Shown in pieces: positions 21,430-34,117 of a stretch of 63,558 bases of DNA. The notes beneath the pieces were generated by a model. That model saw nothing but the letters and a program-made list of their open reading frames with translations. It had not been told where the DNA came from and ran no database searches. Origin of the DNA: Guillardia theta CCMP2712 (lineage: Eukaryota; Cryptophyceae; Pyrenomonadales; Geminigeraceae); the NCBI RefSeq assembly GCF_000315625.1, contig NW_005434665.1, forward strand, positions 940,090 to 1,003,647, written 5' to 3'. Position numbers and translations under genes: made by a program. The stretch's first letter is position 1; every line of letters starts with the position of its first letter.

Positions 21430-22976
21430 CTGTGGGCAATATGTGAGCCATTTCGAACGGTTAGGTCATCTGTTTGCGAGTGGTTTCTTCCTTCACTGGT
21501 TACTTTCGCCTATTGCTTTCGCTCTCCGTCATCTTTCTCCATCTCTTCCACCGTCTCGTCTCTCTTCCCTTTCTGCTCCTGCCTCGCAACTTTTAAAAGT
21601 TTAACCAAGAAATCTCTTTATTGACTGAAAAAGAAGGGCAAACCGGAGCAAACAAAGGAGGACGAGGATAAAGCCTACAAACCCGCCTCAATAAAATACT
21701 AGGAAACGAAGGAGGCAGTGAAAACCGCTACTCCAACCACGCAAGAGACGGCCGCGTGATGCACGACAAGCAGGGGACTAAGGATCATAGGACAAACTTA
21801 GCAGTCTGTCACTAGTAGCGCAAGGATCCTGCCACGGAGGAGGACGGCAATACCCATGCGAGAGCGATACTGCCGACTCGCCAGACGAGCTGTAATAAGC
21901 TTTCAAGTTAGGCCCGGCGGCCCCCCGGCGGCCCGGCGGCGCCGGGCGCCGGGCCCGCATGGCAGTGGCCCACCCCGGGCCCGGGACAGTGCGGCATCAT
22001 GGCATGACGTGACGGTTTCAATCAACCGTGTGATTCAGATTCCCGGAACCGTTTGGCCCACCGTCACGCGCCGGTGACGAACGGTCGGCCCACGGCGTGG
22101 CACGCCGTGGCTCGTAACTTGCTTGCCACGGTCGCAGGACTGACCGTACTCACTGAGTCACCGTCGGTGCCGACCGGGCCCAGTGCCACCGGAGCCGCTT
22201 CATGGGCCGCTTCAAGTTGACTCCCGGTCACTCGGAACTTCGGGCATGATCGCCGGGCGCCGATCATCGGCGCCGGGCCGGGCCCGGAGTCCCGCCGCAC
22301 TCACCGGGTGACCGTACCGTCCGGCCCGTGCCAGTGTACCGTGACGACGGTAGCCCGGCCTCTGAGAATCGAGTGACACCGTACGGTCCGGCGTGGCACG
22401 GGATCATGGTTGTTGCAGTAGCAACGGTCACCCGGCGGAGCAACTTCAGTCAACTCACAACGGTCATCAGTGTCCGACTCGCCGTCACTGAAGCACCTCC
22501 TGACGCCTTTTCCAGTACCCGTACCGATAACCCTCTGCACCCACCCCTACCCATGTGACATCCGCAGAATACCCCTCCTTTTACCCGAATAAGTACCGGT
22601 ATTTATTGACCCAAACAGTAAATGACTTCATTGTCCGAGAGTGTAAGTGGGTGGGTGGGTGGGTGCCGTACCCCCCACGGGTGATCATTTAGTGATACCT
22701 TCACGAGGAAACGATCTCCCTAGGGGTGCAAATACAGATATATAAGGGGGTAGGGGTGTGTACCCACCAAGGGATCCCTGGAGCGTTGAGTCGGGTCAGG
22801 ATGTTTGAGAACAGGGTAGGGTACAGGCATCTCTAGGGGTAGGGGTGGTAACATATAGGATGGACGGGACCATTCAAAGGGGAATTGGCTCATAGCTTGT
22901 GGGTGGGGTGAGACCCAAAGGGGGGTGGGGGGTGGGGGTATATAACCCGTCAGGACGAGGCCGTCGGTGTCTCACA
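21430..22976. other. Intergenic: GC-rich palindromic island, then GGGGTAG cluster
   Basis: 21905-22350 is very GC-rich, full of GGCCCGG/CCGGGC palindromes mixed with TCACGG/CCGTGA words. 22540-22930 holds ACCCCT/GGGGTAGGG words and GGTGGGTGGGTGGGTG. No gene seen. The right end is the PsbU promoter. Confidence 0.5.
22938..22945 (+). promoter_or_regulatory. TATA box of PsbU gene
   Basis: GTATATAA lies 32 bases before the PsbU ATG, inside a G-rich context. If used, the 5' UTR is only a few bases long. Confidence 0.5.
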
Positions 22977-23912
22977 ATGCTCAGAGCCGCTGCAGCCTCC
23001 GCCCTCGTCGCCAGCGCCTTCGCGTTCACTGCTCCTGCTGCCTCCCCGGGACTTCGCGCCAAGCCCTCGGTGAGAAGCTGCCGGGTCCTGTGCCTCCCTC
23101 ATGTCAGGGCCTCTCAACGATTACACCACAGAAGATGGTGGATGCTAACTGGTCGTGTGAATGGCATTGGAGGAGGTGGCGTGCGAGATGTTGTTTGCTG
23201 GCTGCAATTTCGGGAACTGCGAGAAATTTGAGACAAATGTTTGTGCTGATGTGATTGGAGTATCCTCCTTGCTTTCTGTTGCCAGCATTTTGACACGCGC
23301 GTTCGAGCCTCACGCATGACGTGGCGATTTGCGCTCACCAGTATGTGTTAGGTATGCGCAGTTGAGATGCAGGCTGACGGCCTCTCTCGCCGTGACCTCA
23401 TCAAGAACGTGGCTGCCTTCGGGGTTGCTGCTGCTCCCGTGCTCGCCAATGCTGAGATTGACTATGCCAACGTTCCTTTCCTCGGAGGGTCTGACAAGAT
23501 CGATATCAACAACGCCAACGTTCGTGTGTACACCAAGGTAAGGACCAGCAGCAGAGAAGGAAGAGGGGAGAGTGCCAGAAGGGGGCTTGTCTCTTGTCTC
23601 TCCTGGTCTGACCTTCCTCTCAGCTTCCTGGCATGTACCCAACCATCGCAGGCATCATCTGCAAGGTGACACGACCATGAACACATCTGTTGGCTCACAC
23701 CTGTATCAGTACGGACCTTACCAGACGGTCGAGGATCTCTACAAGGTTCCCAGCCTTTCTGCCGAGCAGAAGCAGATCATCAAGAAGTATGAGAAGAACC
23801 TCCTCGCCCTGGACCCTGCTCCTGAGGTCAGACCTCAATCCTTGCCTTGCTTGGCGTCTAACCTGTCTTGCAGTACATTGAGGATAAGTTCAACAACGGG
23901 CTTTACCGGTAA
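22977..23912 (+). CDS. psbU: Photosystem II extrinsic protein PsbU
   Basis: Five exons: 22977-23069, 23352-23537, 23624-23665, 23710-23826, 23874-23912, 158 codons plus stop. PsbU caps the oxygen-evolving complex on the lumenal side of photosystem II in red-lineage algae and cyanobacteria. Seen: signal peptide ending ASAFAFTAPAA (Phe-containing cryptophyte-type site), then a thylakoid signal with twin arginine (GLSRRDLIKNVAAFGVAAAP) and cleavage after ANA. The mature part has IDINNANVRVYTK, LPGMYPTIAG, YGPYQTVEDLYK and LYR end, with the helix-hairpin-helix-like pattern of the family. Nuclear encoding fits an endosymbiont-derived gene. Intron 1 is long (282 bases); the rest are short. Confidence 0.94.
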
Positions 23913-24340
23913 ACATGTAGAAAACAAAGTCGCGGGGAGTGAAGAGGATGGGAGATGGGGGATGTCGTCTTTTAGATTGTCATAAAGTATTATGAGATTC
24001 CCCTGTGCGTAAAATATACTCATCCAGGCAATCGAAACTATCAACGTTGACGATGAACCTTACGCAAACCTAATCAAGTGGGAAGATATGTATGGATTGT
24101 TCAACTGAAGGGAAGGCAGCATATTACTGCCGATATTGGCGTGCGAGAGTGATAATGTTTCAGTATTTCGTAGTTCACTGCTAAACACTTGATATTTACG
24201 TCACCGGACATACTACATTTTCACTGTCACTGAAATTTGAAGTTGATCTCAAGCCAGGTGTACACTTCTTCTTCAAGCATACTTGCATGCTTCGTCTACG
24301 TCATCAGCTGATCCTGTTGGATTCGTCAGTTCCTGCTGAC
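23913..24340. other. Convergent intergenic region
   Basis: Between PsbU and the minus-strand FBPase. No open frame or repeat of note. Confidence 0.4.
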
Positions 24341-26183
24341 TCAACAATCTTGATGCAGACCGATGAAGATCGGGACGCGCTGATGCAGCTCCTGCGGCTG
24401 TGCGAATCGTGAGAGTCTGAGCTTGAAGTATTTACCTAGAGACCTCGATGTCCAGCACCCGCTCCTTTCCTGTCGATGCCTTTCCGCCTGCCTGCTCAGC
24501 GAGCATCGCCATTGGGCTAGCCTGCACTCTTGGATCAGATCCAGGCATGGCAACCATGAGAGGATACCTCATAGAGGAGGCGGAGCTTCCCGTTCTTGTT
24601 CTTTGCGTCGGCAGGATACAAAAATAAGCCTCCGTAGAGCAGCGTCCTGTGCATGTCGCCGACCTGATCGCAAGTCACGCCAGGCAAGAGGAAGAAGATG
24701 CAATGTCACCATGGAGCCGATGTAACGGAGGCCGTACTTAGTCTTCGACTCTCCTTCACCCCTGCAGATCTTGTCGAAGTAGGTTTTGAGTGACTCGGGC
24801 CATGCAGGGATGTTTCCCTGGTTGCAGGAGTAGATCTTGCCGCGCTTGGGCATGGCGACGTTGGGATGGGTGAGGACGAACTCTCCCGACGACGAGTCGA
24901 GGGTAAATCCTGTGAAACCATGAGGAGGACAAGGAGGAGGACAAGGAGGAGGACAAGGAGGAGGACAAGGAGGAGGAGAGGGAGACAAGGAAATTGGAAA
25001 AGTTTCAAACCATTGACTCCGTCTCCAATCGTGATCATCAAGATAGTACACGTGCTGTACATGCAGTATCCTTCCAGCAACGTCACAAACATTGCTCTGC
25101 ATGGTCTCTCCCTCACCCGCAGCCACCTGCTCCGATCCCTTCTTGAGAGGGAATTCCTCGGCATTCTTAGCGCCCTTGTAGATCCCGAAGATGGTTCCTG
25201 CGTTCAATCAGGCCCTCCTCCTCTCGACAGAAGTCCATACCGACGCTAATCGCTGCATCGATGTTCGAGGAACCGTCCTGCGACCTTGTCAATGAACGCA
25301 TGCGCATGCAGCAAAGCGGACAAGAGGGTCGAACACAGCAATGTAGTCCCCGCCAAACTTTCCCGTAATGCGGATAGCCTCATCCTCCTCTTCCGACCCG
25401 AGGTAAGCCTGGAATAAAAGCTGAGCTTGCTCCTCTCTCCGGCCTGTCTTACCATGCAGCCACTCTTCGTGAGCTTGTCCTTGAACACATCGTTTGACAG
25501 GATGTCGAGCTTCTTCTGCTCCTCTCCCTGGACATTCTCACCAGTTCCTGCTCAGCACTGTCACTTTTCTTCATGATTTCTCACACAGCCACGGACCAGC
25601 CATGCCCGTCATGTCCTGGATACCAGCCTTGCCGACCATATCGGCGATGGATCTGCCGATGGATCAGCTCTACAGGCAAAACCCTATCGCCCACACCTGC
25701 ATGCCGACTGAATCCCAGAGAAGATCGCCTCGAGGTCTCGCATAGTCGGATCTCCCCCTGAAGCTGCAAAGTCAGACAGGATTCTGTCCTCCCCCTCCTC
25801 ACTCTCCTATCGCCTTCTCGCGCAAGAAATCGCTCAGGGTGGTGGAAAGTCGATCTTTCTTTGAGTAGACCTGAGAGCCTTTGTTTAGTCCACAGCGAAC
25901 AAGCATCCGAAAGCAACCTCCTCCTTCTCCCCCTGCCCCCCGCCCTCCCCTTTCCCCCTCTTTGTCCTCAAAGTCCACCTTGAGAAATTCCTCCGCCTTC
26001 TTTACACGAACATGCGTAGCCGCACTGCCACCGCGAAGACGAAGGGCTGAGGGATGCGACATGAGCTCCTCAGACCACTCCTCCTTCCTCGCTTCTACCT
26101 TGAGGGACAGCTGCCGGAGCCTGCATACCTCCGCTGGCCAGTACGGCCAGCATCATCGTAGAAATCAAGACGACTCTGATCAT
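24341..26183 (-). CDS. FBP: Fructose-1,6-bisphosphatase with secretory/plastid presequence
   Basis: Hydrolyses fructose 1,6-bisphosphate in the Calvin cycle or gluconeogenesis. Start ATG 26183 gives signal peptide [17 protein letters not shown]; a splice then leads to [16 protein letters not shown]. Joined exons give [158 protein letters not shown] and [10 protein letters not shown]. Metal-site motif DPLDGSS is intact. The segment between GIYK and AAGY is short with no cysteine, unlike the redox loop of classical chloroplast FBPase. The exon near 25800 (FLREKAIGE to DRILSDF) does not join cleanly. An intron carries a CTTGTCCTC repeat. Confidence 0.88.
24926..24982. repeat. GGAGGACAA tandem repeat in FBPase intron
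   Basis: About six imperfect 12-base GGAGGAGGACAA units. On the FBPase sense strand it is a pyrimidine tract just before the 3' splice site GGTTTCACAG. Confidence 0.8.
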
Positions 26184-29035
26184 ATCTGACCTGCACAACT
26201 TACGTGAGCGAATGTGCTGGGCATTAGATGTTGGTGTAAAAGAAGGCTAGACAAATGCCGTAAGTTATGAACGAGTCTGGTTAAAGAGTAGCATCCAACT
26301 GTTCGAAATATGCACAAGCAATTGCTTCAATTCTAGAGCATTGAACCCACGTAACATAGAAGTGAAGTATGAAGAAGATGTTTTGTTGCCCATTACATCC
26401 AATGTAAATTGGGTTACTACGCACAACTCATCGCTTGATATCATTTCCTATACTTTCCGCTGCATATCTCGTCATGTCTAAGACTCAAGAAGGATCGTCA
26501 GGTTCGTTCTCATCATCAGCTCCGTCCATGTCTTCCTCGTCATTTCCCTCCTCCTCTTGTTCTTCTTCCCATCTTCCACCTCCCATTGCCTTCTGAGGTC
26601 GCCTTGCACCCCACCATACCCCACCCACCTGATCCTGGAACCCCACCTACCTGCAATACCTCTATCTTCACCCCGTTTAAGCCATTAAAAAGTACCGGTA
26701 TATTCACAGCATTTACTACCCCCACCCACATTCCTCGTCCCCAACCTTACGATTGTGTTTCCCTGTTGTTGTGCACCCCACCCCTAAATTTGAGGAAGCC
26801 TTCACCCCACCACCCCCATTTTTGATGCCTTAGCTCAATCTTCATACTGAATCTCAGTTACTTGCAGTACAAATTTACCCCACCCTACCGTATTCCAAGT
26901 TCGTTTTACCACCCCACACATTGCTACCCACTGATTGACTTGTGTGATCTTCTGTTAATCGTCGTATAAACGTTCATGACTGGTTTTGCATTTCACCCGG
27001 TCGCCGCACCTGGCACCCCTTCTGGACCCCCACCCCCTGAGATCTCTCAAAATCTACCCCTACCTCGCCAAGCCCCTCAGTGCATCATGGGCGCCGGGCG
27101 GCCGGGCACTGACTGATGATTGGGGGCCCCCGGTCCCGGCGGCCGGCCCGGAGTCCGACCGGGTGAGTCGCCGGGCCGCCTGATCAACCCTCAGACCGGA
27201 CGGTACGGTGAGCCTCCGACCGTAGGGCCGGGGGTATCAATCATGATACTATGATAGTAAGACTGACTCTCGCAAAGCCAGTAGCGGCCCGGACCCCGGT
27301 CCGGGCGGCCCGGCGCCGGGTCCCGACTCCTCGGACGGTCCCCCCGGCCGGGCGGCGGGCGGCGGCGGCCCCGGGCCGGCGTGCCGCTCAGAGTCGCCGG
27401 ACTCCGCTACCGGGTACACGCCGCCCGGCCCGGGCGCCGGCGCCCGGCGTACCGTCCGTCACTCAGCCTTAGTAGTACTACGCGGCCGCCGCCGGAGTCC
27501 GGGCTGTCACGGCGGGCTACACTGTGACAGTACAGTACGGGTCACGGTCACTGGCCCAGTGACCGGGCCGGGTCACTGTCACGGACGGGTCCGGTCGCCG
27601 GTCCGGGTCCGACGGACTTCGTCCCGGCCGGGCCCGGCGGGAGCCGCTTCCGCCGGACTGAACTTACGGTCCGAATACCGGGCGGGCCCAAGGGCCGGGC
27701 CCGGCCCGGCGGGTCCGACGGTCAGGGACTCGCCGGTCGCCCGGAGCCGCGCCCGGGCTCGCCGGGCCGCCCGGGCCCCGGCGGCCCGGCCCGGCGGCCG
27801 CGCGATCCGCCGGATATCCGAGTCACAGGCCGCGCTGAGACGGTCACTGATCAGATCGGCCGCGGTCGTGAACTATCATCGCGGCCGCAAATCACTGAAC
27901 TTCCGAAATCCTTGGCATTACATTAGTCACTAAGTTACGTGACTAAGTTATGAGCCAGCCTGGCGGCGGGCCGGGGCCGCGGCCGGGTAGTACTAGCCTA
28001 GCTAGTCACGGTAGGCTAGCCGCTCAGTGCCAGGCCGGGCGGCCGTGCCAGCTAGCCTCCGAGGCTCCGAGGCTCTGCCAGCGGCAGTGCCAGCCGGGCC
28101 GTGACGGTCGCCGGACACCGTCCGGTGGGCACCGTGCAAACTTGGCTGGCCCGGCACGCCCGGCGGCCGGTCCGACCGGGCCCGGCCACGATCGGACGGC
28201 CCAGTGCGGCCCGGCACCGTGGCGGCAGTGGTGTTGCTCTCACGGTGGCAGTGCCCCGGTGGCAGTGCCGCCCGGAGCGGCTGTTCCGAGTCAACTCAGT
28301 GAGTTCCGAGTCCGACTCTCAGTCAAGTGCCCGGCCGGGCCGCGCCGGACTCGACTCTCAGTGTACCTACAGTATGGGGATGTGGGTGGAACCCGGCAGG
28401 CGGCTCTTCGACACAACAAAAATGCGGGGGGAGTAAGCGCAGTGAAGTGACGATGATGAGGATGAAGAGACAGTGAGCGCAAAGAGGAAAAATGAGAAGA
28501 GGAAGAAGAGGATCATCCGAATGAAAGGAAGGGAAAGGAACAAGAGTTTGGGATGGGGCGGATGGGGCGGATGGCCAGAATGGATAGGGGATGATTTGGT
28601 GGAGAGAGGTACAAGACATCTGAGCAGGAAAGGGGGCAGGATTGGCAGAGTTAAGATTGGGAAGAGATCGTCGGGATCTAAACTGCAGTGAAGAAATGAT
28701 CCAAGTAGGAGAGTACTTCATTGACAGAAGCTTCAAGTAACAAGTGAAATTATGTTGAAAACAGTGAAGAAGTGGAGGAGTTCCAGCAACGGTTGGAAGG
28801 ATGTAGCCCAATTATCAGACACCTGGTACAAAACTCGTGGATTCTAATTTGTGGATATCTGCCATAAAATGAGCATGGATATATATGGAGATTTGTACGA
28901 ACGTTGGCCTGTTTTTATCAAGTAGTAGCAACAAGGGAAACAGAATCATCTTAATATCCGAGTCGGATCCGCACACTTCAGCATCGTCTCAAAGATTGGG
29001 TTGTGATGAATCGGAACTGATTGGGTGTATCGCAG
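26184..29035. other. Intergenic: TACCCC cluster and large GC-rich palindromic island
   Basis: 26590-27070 is rich in CACCCC/TACCCC words. 27085-28375 is an extreme GC island built of GGCCCGG, CCGGGCC, CGGCGGCC and TCACGG/CCGTGAC words with many self-complementary stretches, for example around 27535-27580. Open frames there are compositional. 28380-29035 is ordinary. No gene supported. Confidence 0.5.
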
Positions 29036-29553
29036 ATGAAGGGGTCGTTCCTTCTTGTTGCTATGGCTGTAGCGGTGCACGTTGTGAATGCTTACGTGCC
29101 ATTAAATCAGTTTGAGGAGGTGGAGATAGTTCCAACGGTGTGTAATCTACTAGTGTACCTGTTCTCTGATATCCTACTCCTGCAGGTTGTCAGGAGAAGG
29201 CAATTTCCTTCCTTGTCTAGGACTCAGTTGCTGCGAGCGCAAATGCTCTGCCAAGACGGTATGAGTGAGGAATGCAAGAAATACTTTGAAGAATCCATGC
29301 AGAAAGGTTCCAACACTCCTCCTTTGGTTGTTTTCATGTTGATTGATTTGTCAGCTGGTGAGAGGTACAGTGACGAAGGTTACGGCTTGGGTGCAAGAGC
29401 TTGAAGCTTCCTCATGTTACAGGTGACCATTTTTCTACAGGCGAGGGGTACTATGCCGACTACGCTGACATCGATGAAGACGCTGATGTGGGTGTCTTAT
29501 CCATGCCATACCCGGTGATTGTCACGCGTGGATTCTTGGTAATGACAAGATGA
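29036..29553 (+). CDS. Small secreted acidic protein, unknown
   Basis: ATG 29036 gives a clear signal peptide (MKGSFLLVAMAVAVHVVNA) and mature start YVPLNQFEEVE. Exons 29036-29137, 29186-29378 and 29441-29553 join in phase for 135 codons. The middle has AQMLCQDGMSEECKKYFEES with two cysteines, the end is acidic and Tyr-rich (GYYADYADIDEDADVG). Not recognised. The Cys spacing faintly recalls CP12 but is not diagnostic. If plastid-targeted, the presequence would be bipartite, but no transit part is evident. Confidence 0.5.
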
Positions 29554-30753
29554 CAGCTCAATTACGACTTAATTCAATCTCACAAAGTCTCGATCTCCGG
29601 CACAAAGCCGTGCGGTGCTTGCTCTGAAGAATCACAAGAAGCTTGACTATGATATGATTTGCTTTCTCTCAAGCTGTTTGTGGTGGAATGCAACATAAAA
29701 AATATATCCTATTCTGCAAATAAACTATTTGCTCAAATGAATCCATCGCTCAATCTCTTACGTACCGGATGATCAACTATCACACGTGTGTACAAATGAA
29801 TGGATTACATCTTTACCATAACGGAAAAGATTCCTACTAAGATCTTAAACTACTTGCGCGTTTGGGAATCTCCCGGCAAGCAGAACAAGAGTCCAAGAGG
29901 AAAAATAGCATTTCCAATGCTTAGAACCACTCGCCGAAGTAAAGAGGGCGCTGCTCGTGGTGGAGGTACTCCATGCGCCACATCCAGAGCTGGGAGGTCT
30001 GCTGCTTGGTCTGGGAGAACATTATTCCTGTATTTTCGTCAGAAAGTTTTGTCGCCAAAATAGATGCAGGTGGAAAGCATATTTCAGAGAAAGACATACA
30101 TGGATAAAGAGAACAACGCTATTCATCACATCTGGCTGCCTATTCCAACCCTCAGTTCTACTACCATACTGTACATGCATCGTACTACTGCTGGAAGATA
30201 GCAACATCCTGACGCCATGTGCATGCTTGCATACCTCTTGGGTTTGTGCTCCAAGCGGCGCGGCCCTTGTTTATATAGGGCTTCGAAGAGACAGCCGTTA
30301 TACCCTTTCGACTGAACATAACCGTCGTGAAGGGACACCCTACCCCAGGGTTTTTCATGTCTGACCTTTAATCACCATCACCCCTACTAAAGCCTGGAAA
30401 GGTACCCCCATTGGTCCACCTACCCCACCCACTGCTCAACTTTGAAACTTTGAAACTTCAACCTGTTCAAAACCTCAACTTCGAAACTTAAACTTTTCAT
30501 CCCATGGGGTCCTCGGGGGTAGTGGAAGGGGTGGGGTAGTTACACGTGCGATTGTTCTTTTGTCCACAAGGGTAGGGGTTGGAGGGGTTGGAGGGGTAGA
30601 AGCAGTGGGGTGAGGCATCAGCATGGGGTACAAGATAAACTTTCCTTCGGTTCTGTCTCAATTGATCAGTTAGATCCTCTTACCCCTGGTCTCAGATACC
30701 ACCCCCTGATTGATTTACTCCATCGTACCACCACAAGCACACGACATTGCACC
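29554..30753. other. Intergenic upstream of NOL11-like gene
   Basis: No gene seen in 29554-30300. 30320-30700 has mixed CTACCCC and GGGGTAG words and, at 30437-30500, tandem CTTTGAAACTTTGAAACTT plus related AACTTCGAAACTT. Likely promoter region. Confidence 0.45.
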
Positions 30754-33700
30754 ATGCAGGTCGGGGAGCCGCACATGCTGGCGCGGGCAGGGGCAGGAGG
30801 GAAGATGCTGGGGACAAGCATGGGGGGATACTCACTGTCAGAGGCTGAGAGGAGAGGACAGACCTCTCACTATCTCCCTCCCTCCTCTGTTGCCTGCACT
30901 GTACTGCCTCACGGGGTTCAGGTCATCGATTGCCTAACATCAAAGTGTACGAATAGTTGGGGGCTGAAGGGAAAGGCTCCTCTTCTTCCTGCAGTTGTGA
31001 GTTATAACATTGTTTTACTGTCTCTTCGTATCCATGTCTCCGTGTCATTCTGCCATGTTGCCTGTGTTTGTTGTCTTGGTTTCTTCAAATGCCATATGCT
31101 TCAACGAACAGTTTTCCCTGGAGTTGAAGTCTCTCAGTTGCAAAGCCATATTATGATGCAACCTGGCATCTTGACATTGTGATCTGAAGTTTTATGCTGA
31201 ATTAAAGATTGGTATCCATGATTTGCTGTATGTGCTGTGGTTTGTGGGGCAACGAATGGTTAACAGCTTTTTTCAAGATTGTTGGACGAGGAAGCACATT
31301 AGCGATGGCCTGCGAGGACAACACCATCATCTCATGGTCGTCAACGAATGAATCTGATTTAAGCAAGGCCAACAAGTACAACCTCAAGGTCTCAAAGTCA
31401 AGTGCTACATACTGGTCACTAATTTTCCAAATCTCCAGGACAGGAAAGTTTTCAAAATTCTTGCACACAACATGCTCGATGGTCTTCTGGTGGTCGACAA
31501 GAATTTCGGAATGCTTCTTCTGAGTTCAGATGTCAAGAGGGAGCTAGCGAGTGCTGACCTGGGGGTGAACAAGGGGGCTCGGATCGAGCACATGAGTATT
31601 TGTCCAGTCAAGGAGGGAAATATCAGCTCATCTCAGAGTGACAGCTTCTTTCTTGTTTCAATAGGCACCAACGTCAGCGGTAACGCATGCGTGTGGCGAA
31701 GTCGCTTCGGCTGCTCTGCAGATGGTTCATGGTTCTTCAACAAAGCAAAGTTCGACTTGCTGCCAGCGCATGCAGACAGCAGAGAGGCTCGCTTGCTCGC
31801 TTGCTCCTTGCACTCGGGAACGACGAACTTCTCTATCTTGTGGGACAATCACGTATGGCAGCAATACCGTATGTCAGGTGGCGGCAGCGCAAAGCCGTCG
31901 CTGACGAGCAGCAGGAGGATGAGAGATCTGGATGGACTGGCGAGCTCAGACAAGGACGAGACGTGCAAGACGATGGTGATAGGGACCAGCGATTACCTGC
32001 TGGTGGCTGGGAGGATGCAAATGCGAGGGAAGGGAGCAGTCGAATCAAAGCTAACAAACGTCGTTCGGGCCTACGACCTCAGCTACGGAACCGTGCAAGC
32101 AGAGATAGAGCTCAAGTGGAATGCGCAAGACGACGATATGAGTGACTCCTCGTCGTTTGTAAGCTTGACACCTCATTGTCTGCTTCTCTCACTTGCTCTT
32201 CAGAGAATCCTCGACGCAAAGCTCAACGCAGAAGGCTCTGTGTTGACCATCTCGTCTGACAAGTGCGTCCTCTCCTGCGCAATCCGATCGGCTCCGATGA
32301 GTCTCGAGCTTGTCCTTGGCAAGGAAATCAACGAGAAGGAGCTGGAGCCTCCGACCTCGTTTCGGCCCATCAACGTAAATTATGACCTCCCACCTCCCTT
32401 CTTCTCCTCCTCCTCCTCCATACTTTTCGTTCGCCTCTCTTCCTCCGCCTTGATGCTACAAGACCCTGACTGTCTCAACCAGGTTTTGTCGTGTGTTGTT
32501 GGCGTTGACGATGACAAAAAAGGAGAGGCAAACATCTCCGCACTCGCCCTGGAAGCTGTTGGTCGAGCTGTCAAGGAAGGAAACAGAAGAGAAGGAGCCG
32601 TGTTGGATGAGCTCTCATCCATGAGGGAGTGAGTGCTTGCTCCGTTCCTGCCCTCAGCTAACGCCTCCATCAGCCCAGCTGAGATGACCAACTGCATCAA
32701 GGCATACATTGACGAGCTTCACGCAGAAGCAGTGCAAGCAGACCTGCTCAAGAAAACTGGCGGTGAGGAGAGGCGGGGCATGAACGACTTGTTGAAGGTG
32801 GCGCAGGAAAAGGACGAGGGAGCGCGCGCAAGGTTAAGGTGGTGATGTCAGACTATCTCGTCCGGTGGGTTGTCAGCAAGTGCACAGAGGAGGAAGTGAA
32901 AGGAAGGCTGGACAAGGCTGCCATCGCCCTTGTGCAGGCTGGTGCCATCAGCACTCGCGCCCATCCTCGCCTCGTCCCCTACGCAATTGAGGTAGCTCAC
33001 GAGTCGCTACCATGGCGAGCTGACTTGCGCAGACTGGAAACCTGCTCCTGCTTGAGGCTATTTTGCGAAACGTGCATGACCTCTCGGAAGAAGACATCGT
33101 GAAGAGCTTGAAACTTGTCCTCGTCTGCATCAAGAAGAGCTCGATGGACGCTTATGTCACTGCGGTAAGATGATGATCACCTCCAGCATCTTGTCTCACA
33201 TTTTATGCCTCCCCTGCCTTCCTTCTCTTCTCCTTCCCTCCCTCTCATCGTTCCTCGACTCCTTGCTTCATGTCGATTCATGTGCCCGTGTGGCCTCCTC
33301 GCTCCTTGTTAATTTTTCTTTCGGTCAGATGGCTGCGGAGTTTCCCGATCTTCCTGTCCTAGACCACGACGCCGTTCGCCGTCACCTGCTTGACTGCATC
33401 ATGCTCGTCCAGCGCGACCACTGGCTCCTCGTCAAGGAGCTCCGCAGCTTGTCGGTCAAGGAGGCTCTTCGATTTCTCCGCTACTGCCAATCGCTCTTGC
33501 AGGTGAGCGTCTCCTGCGTCTCCTCCTCCTCACCTCAGTCAGATGCACGGAGTCGCTGCCAACGTGAAGCACCAGAGGCCGAAAGGAGCCCGCGCTCCCC
33601 CCATCTCTTGCGTGGTCGACTGGACCAACGCCGTGCTTGACGCTCACTTCTCCTCCCTCGTCCTCAACACGGACTGCCACGGGCTGCTCAAGGTGAGGAG

Positions 33701-33881
33701 GGAGGGAGAGAGGGACTGCAAGGCTAAGCAGGAGCAGGAGCTGAAGGAATTGGCGCGAGGAGAGCGGCAGCTGACGCGGGAAGTGGCAAGCATGGACGGG
33801 CTACTGCTGCACCTCCTGCGTCGCCAATCACTCCCGGTGAAGCCCATGAAGTTTTACGCTGTCGAGACCCTGTACTTATGA
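30754..33881 (+). CDS. NOL11-like U3 snoRNP (t-UTP) factor
   Basis: Multi-exon gene on the plus strand with short introns. The N-terminal part is beta-propeller-like (LAMACEDNTIISWSS, MLDGLLVVDKNFGMLLLSSD). The C-terminal part is helical: HWLLVKELRSLSVKEALRFL, then PISCVVDWTNAVLDAHFSSL, ending YAVETLYL. The C-terminal order (a leucine-rich helix, a DW..LLDAHF segment, a Glu/Arg coil and a Y(S/A)(I/V)E end) matches what I recall of NOL11, a pre-rRNA transcription and early processing factor in the nucleolus. ATG 30754 is the first suitable start, but the first exons (to about 31260) are unsure. Stop at 33879-33881. Fits the nearby RRP12 and eIF5B theme, though not as an operon. Confidence 0.65.
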
Positions 33882-34117
33882 ATTTAAAACAACGCGAATG
33901 ACCTACGAGAGGAGGGGGTCGAATGACCTACGAGAGGAGGGGGTTGTCTTCTACTTGCGCTGATGATGCCATAGCTGCCCATGCCTCCAGCAGCGCCATT
34001 GAAGACGTCAGGCTCGGATGTTTGTCGCTTGCTCTTCACTGCTCGTCTGCCGACGGCCTCGTGTTGGCTCAGCCGCTTGATTCTGGTCGATGACTGATGA
34101 GTCGTCCGACTCTCAAG
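33882..34117. other. Spacer with GACCTACGAGAGGAGGGGGTCGAAT direct repeat
   Basis: A 24-base unit (AATGACCTACGAGAGGAGGGGG) occurs twice in tandem at about 33896-33942, just before the retroelement cluster. Confidence 0.5.

Noticed and set aside
27251-28450. Arg/Pro/Gly-rich frames in the GC island
   Set aside because: Low stop density comes from base composition; no signal, domain or splice pattern.
29186-29300. CP12-like regulator
   Set aside because: Only a loose similarity of one Cys segment; key CP12 residues and second Cys pair not seen.
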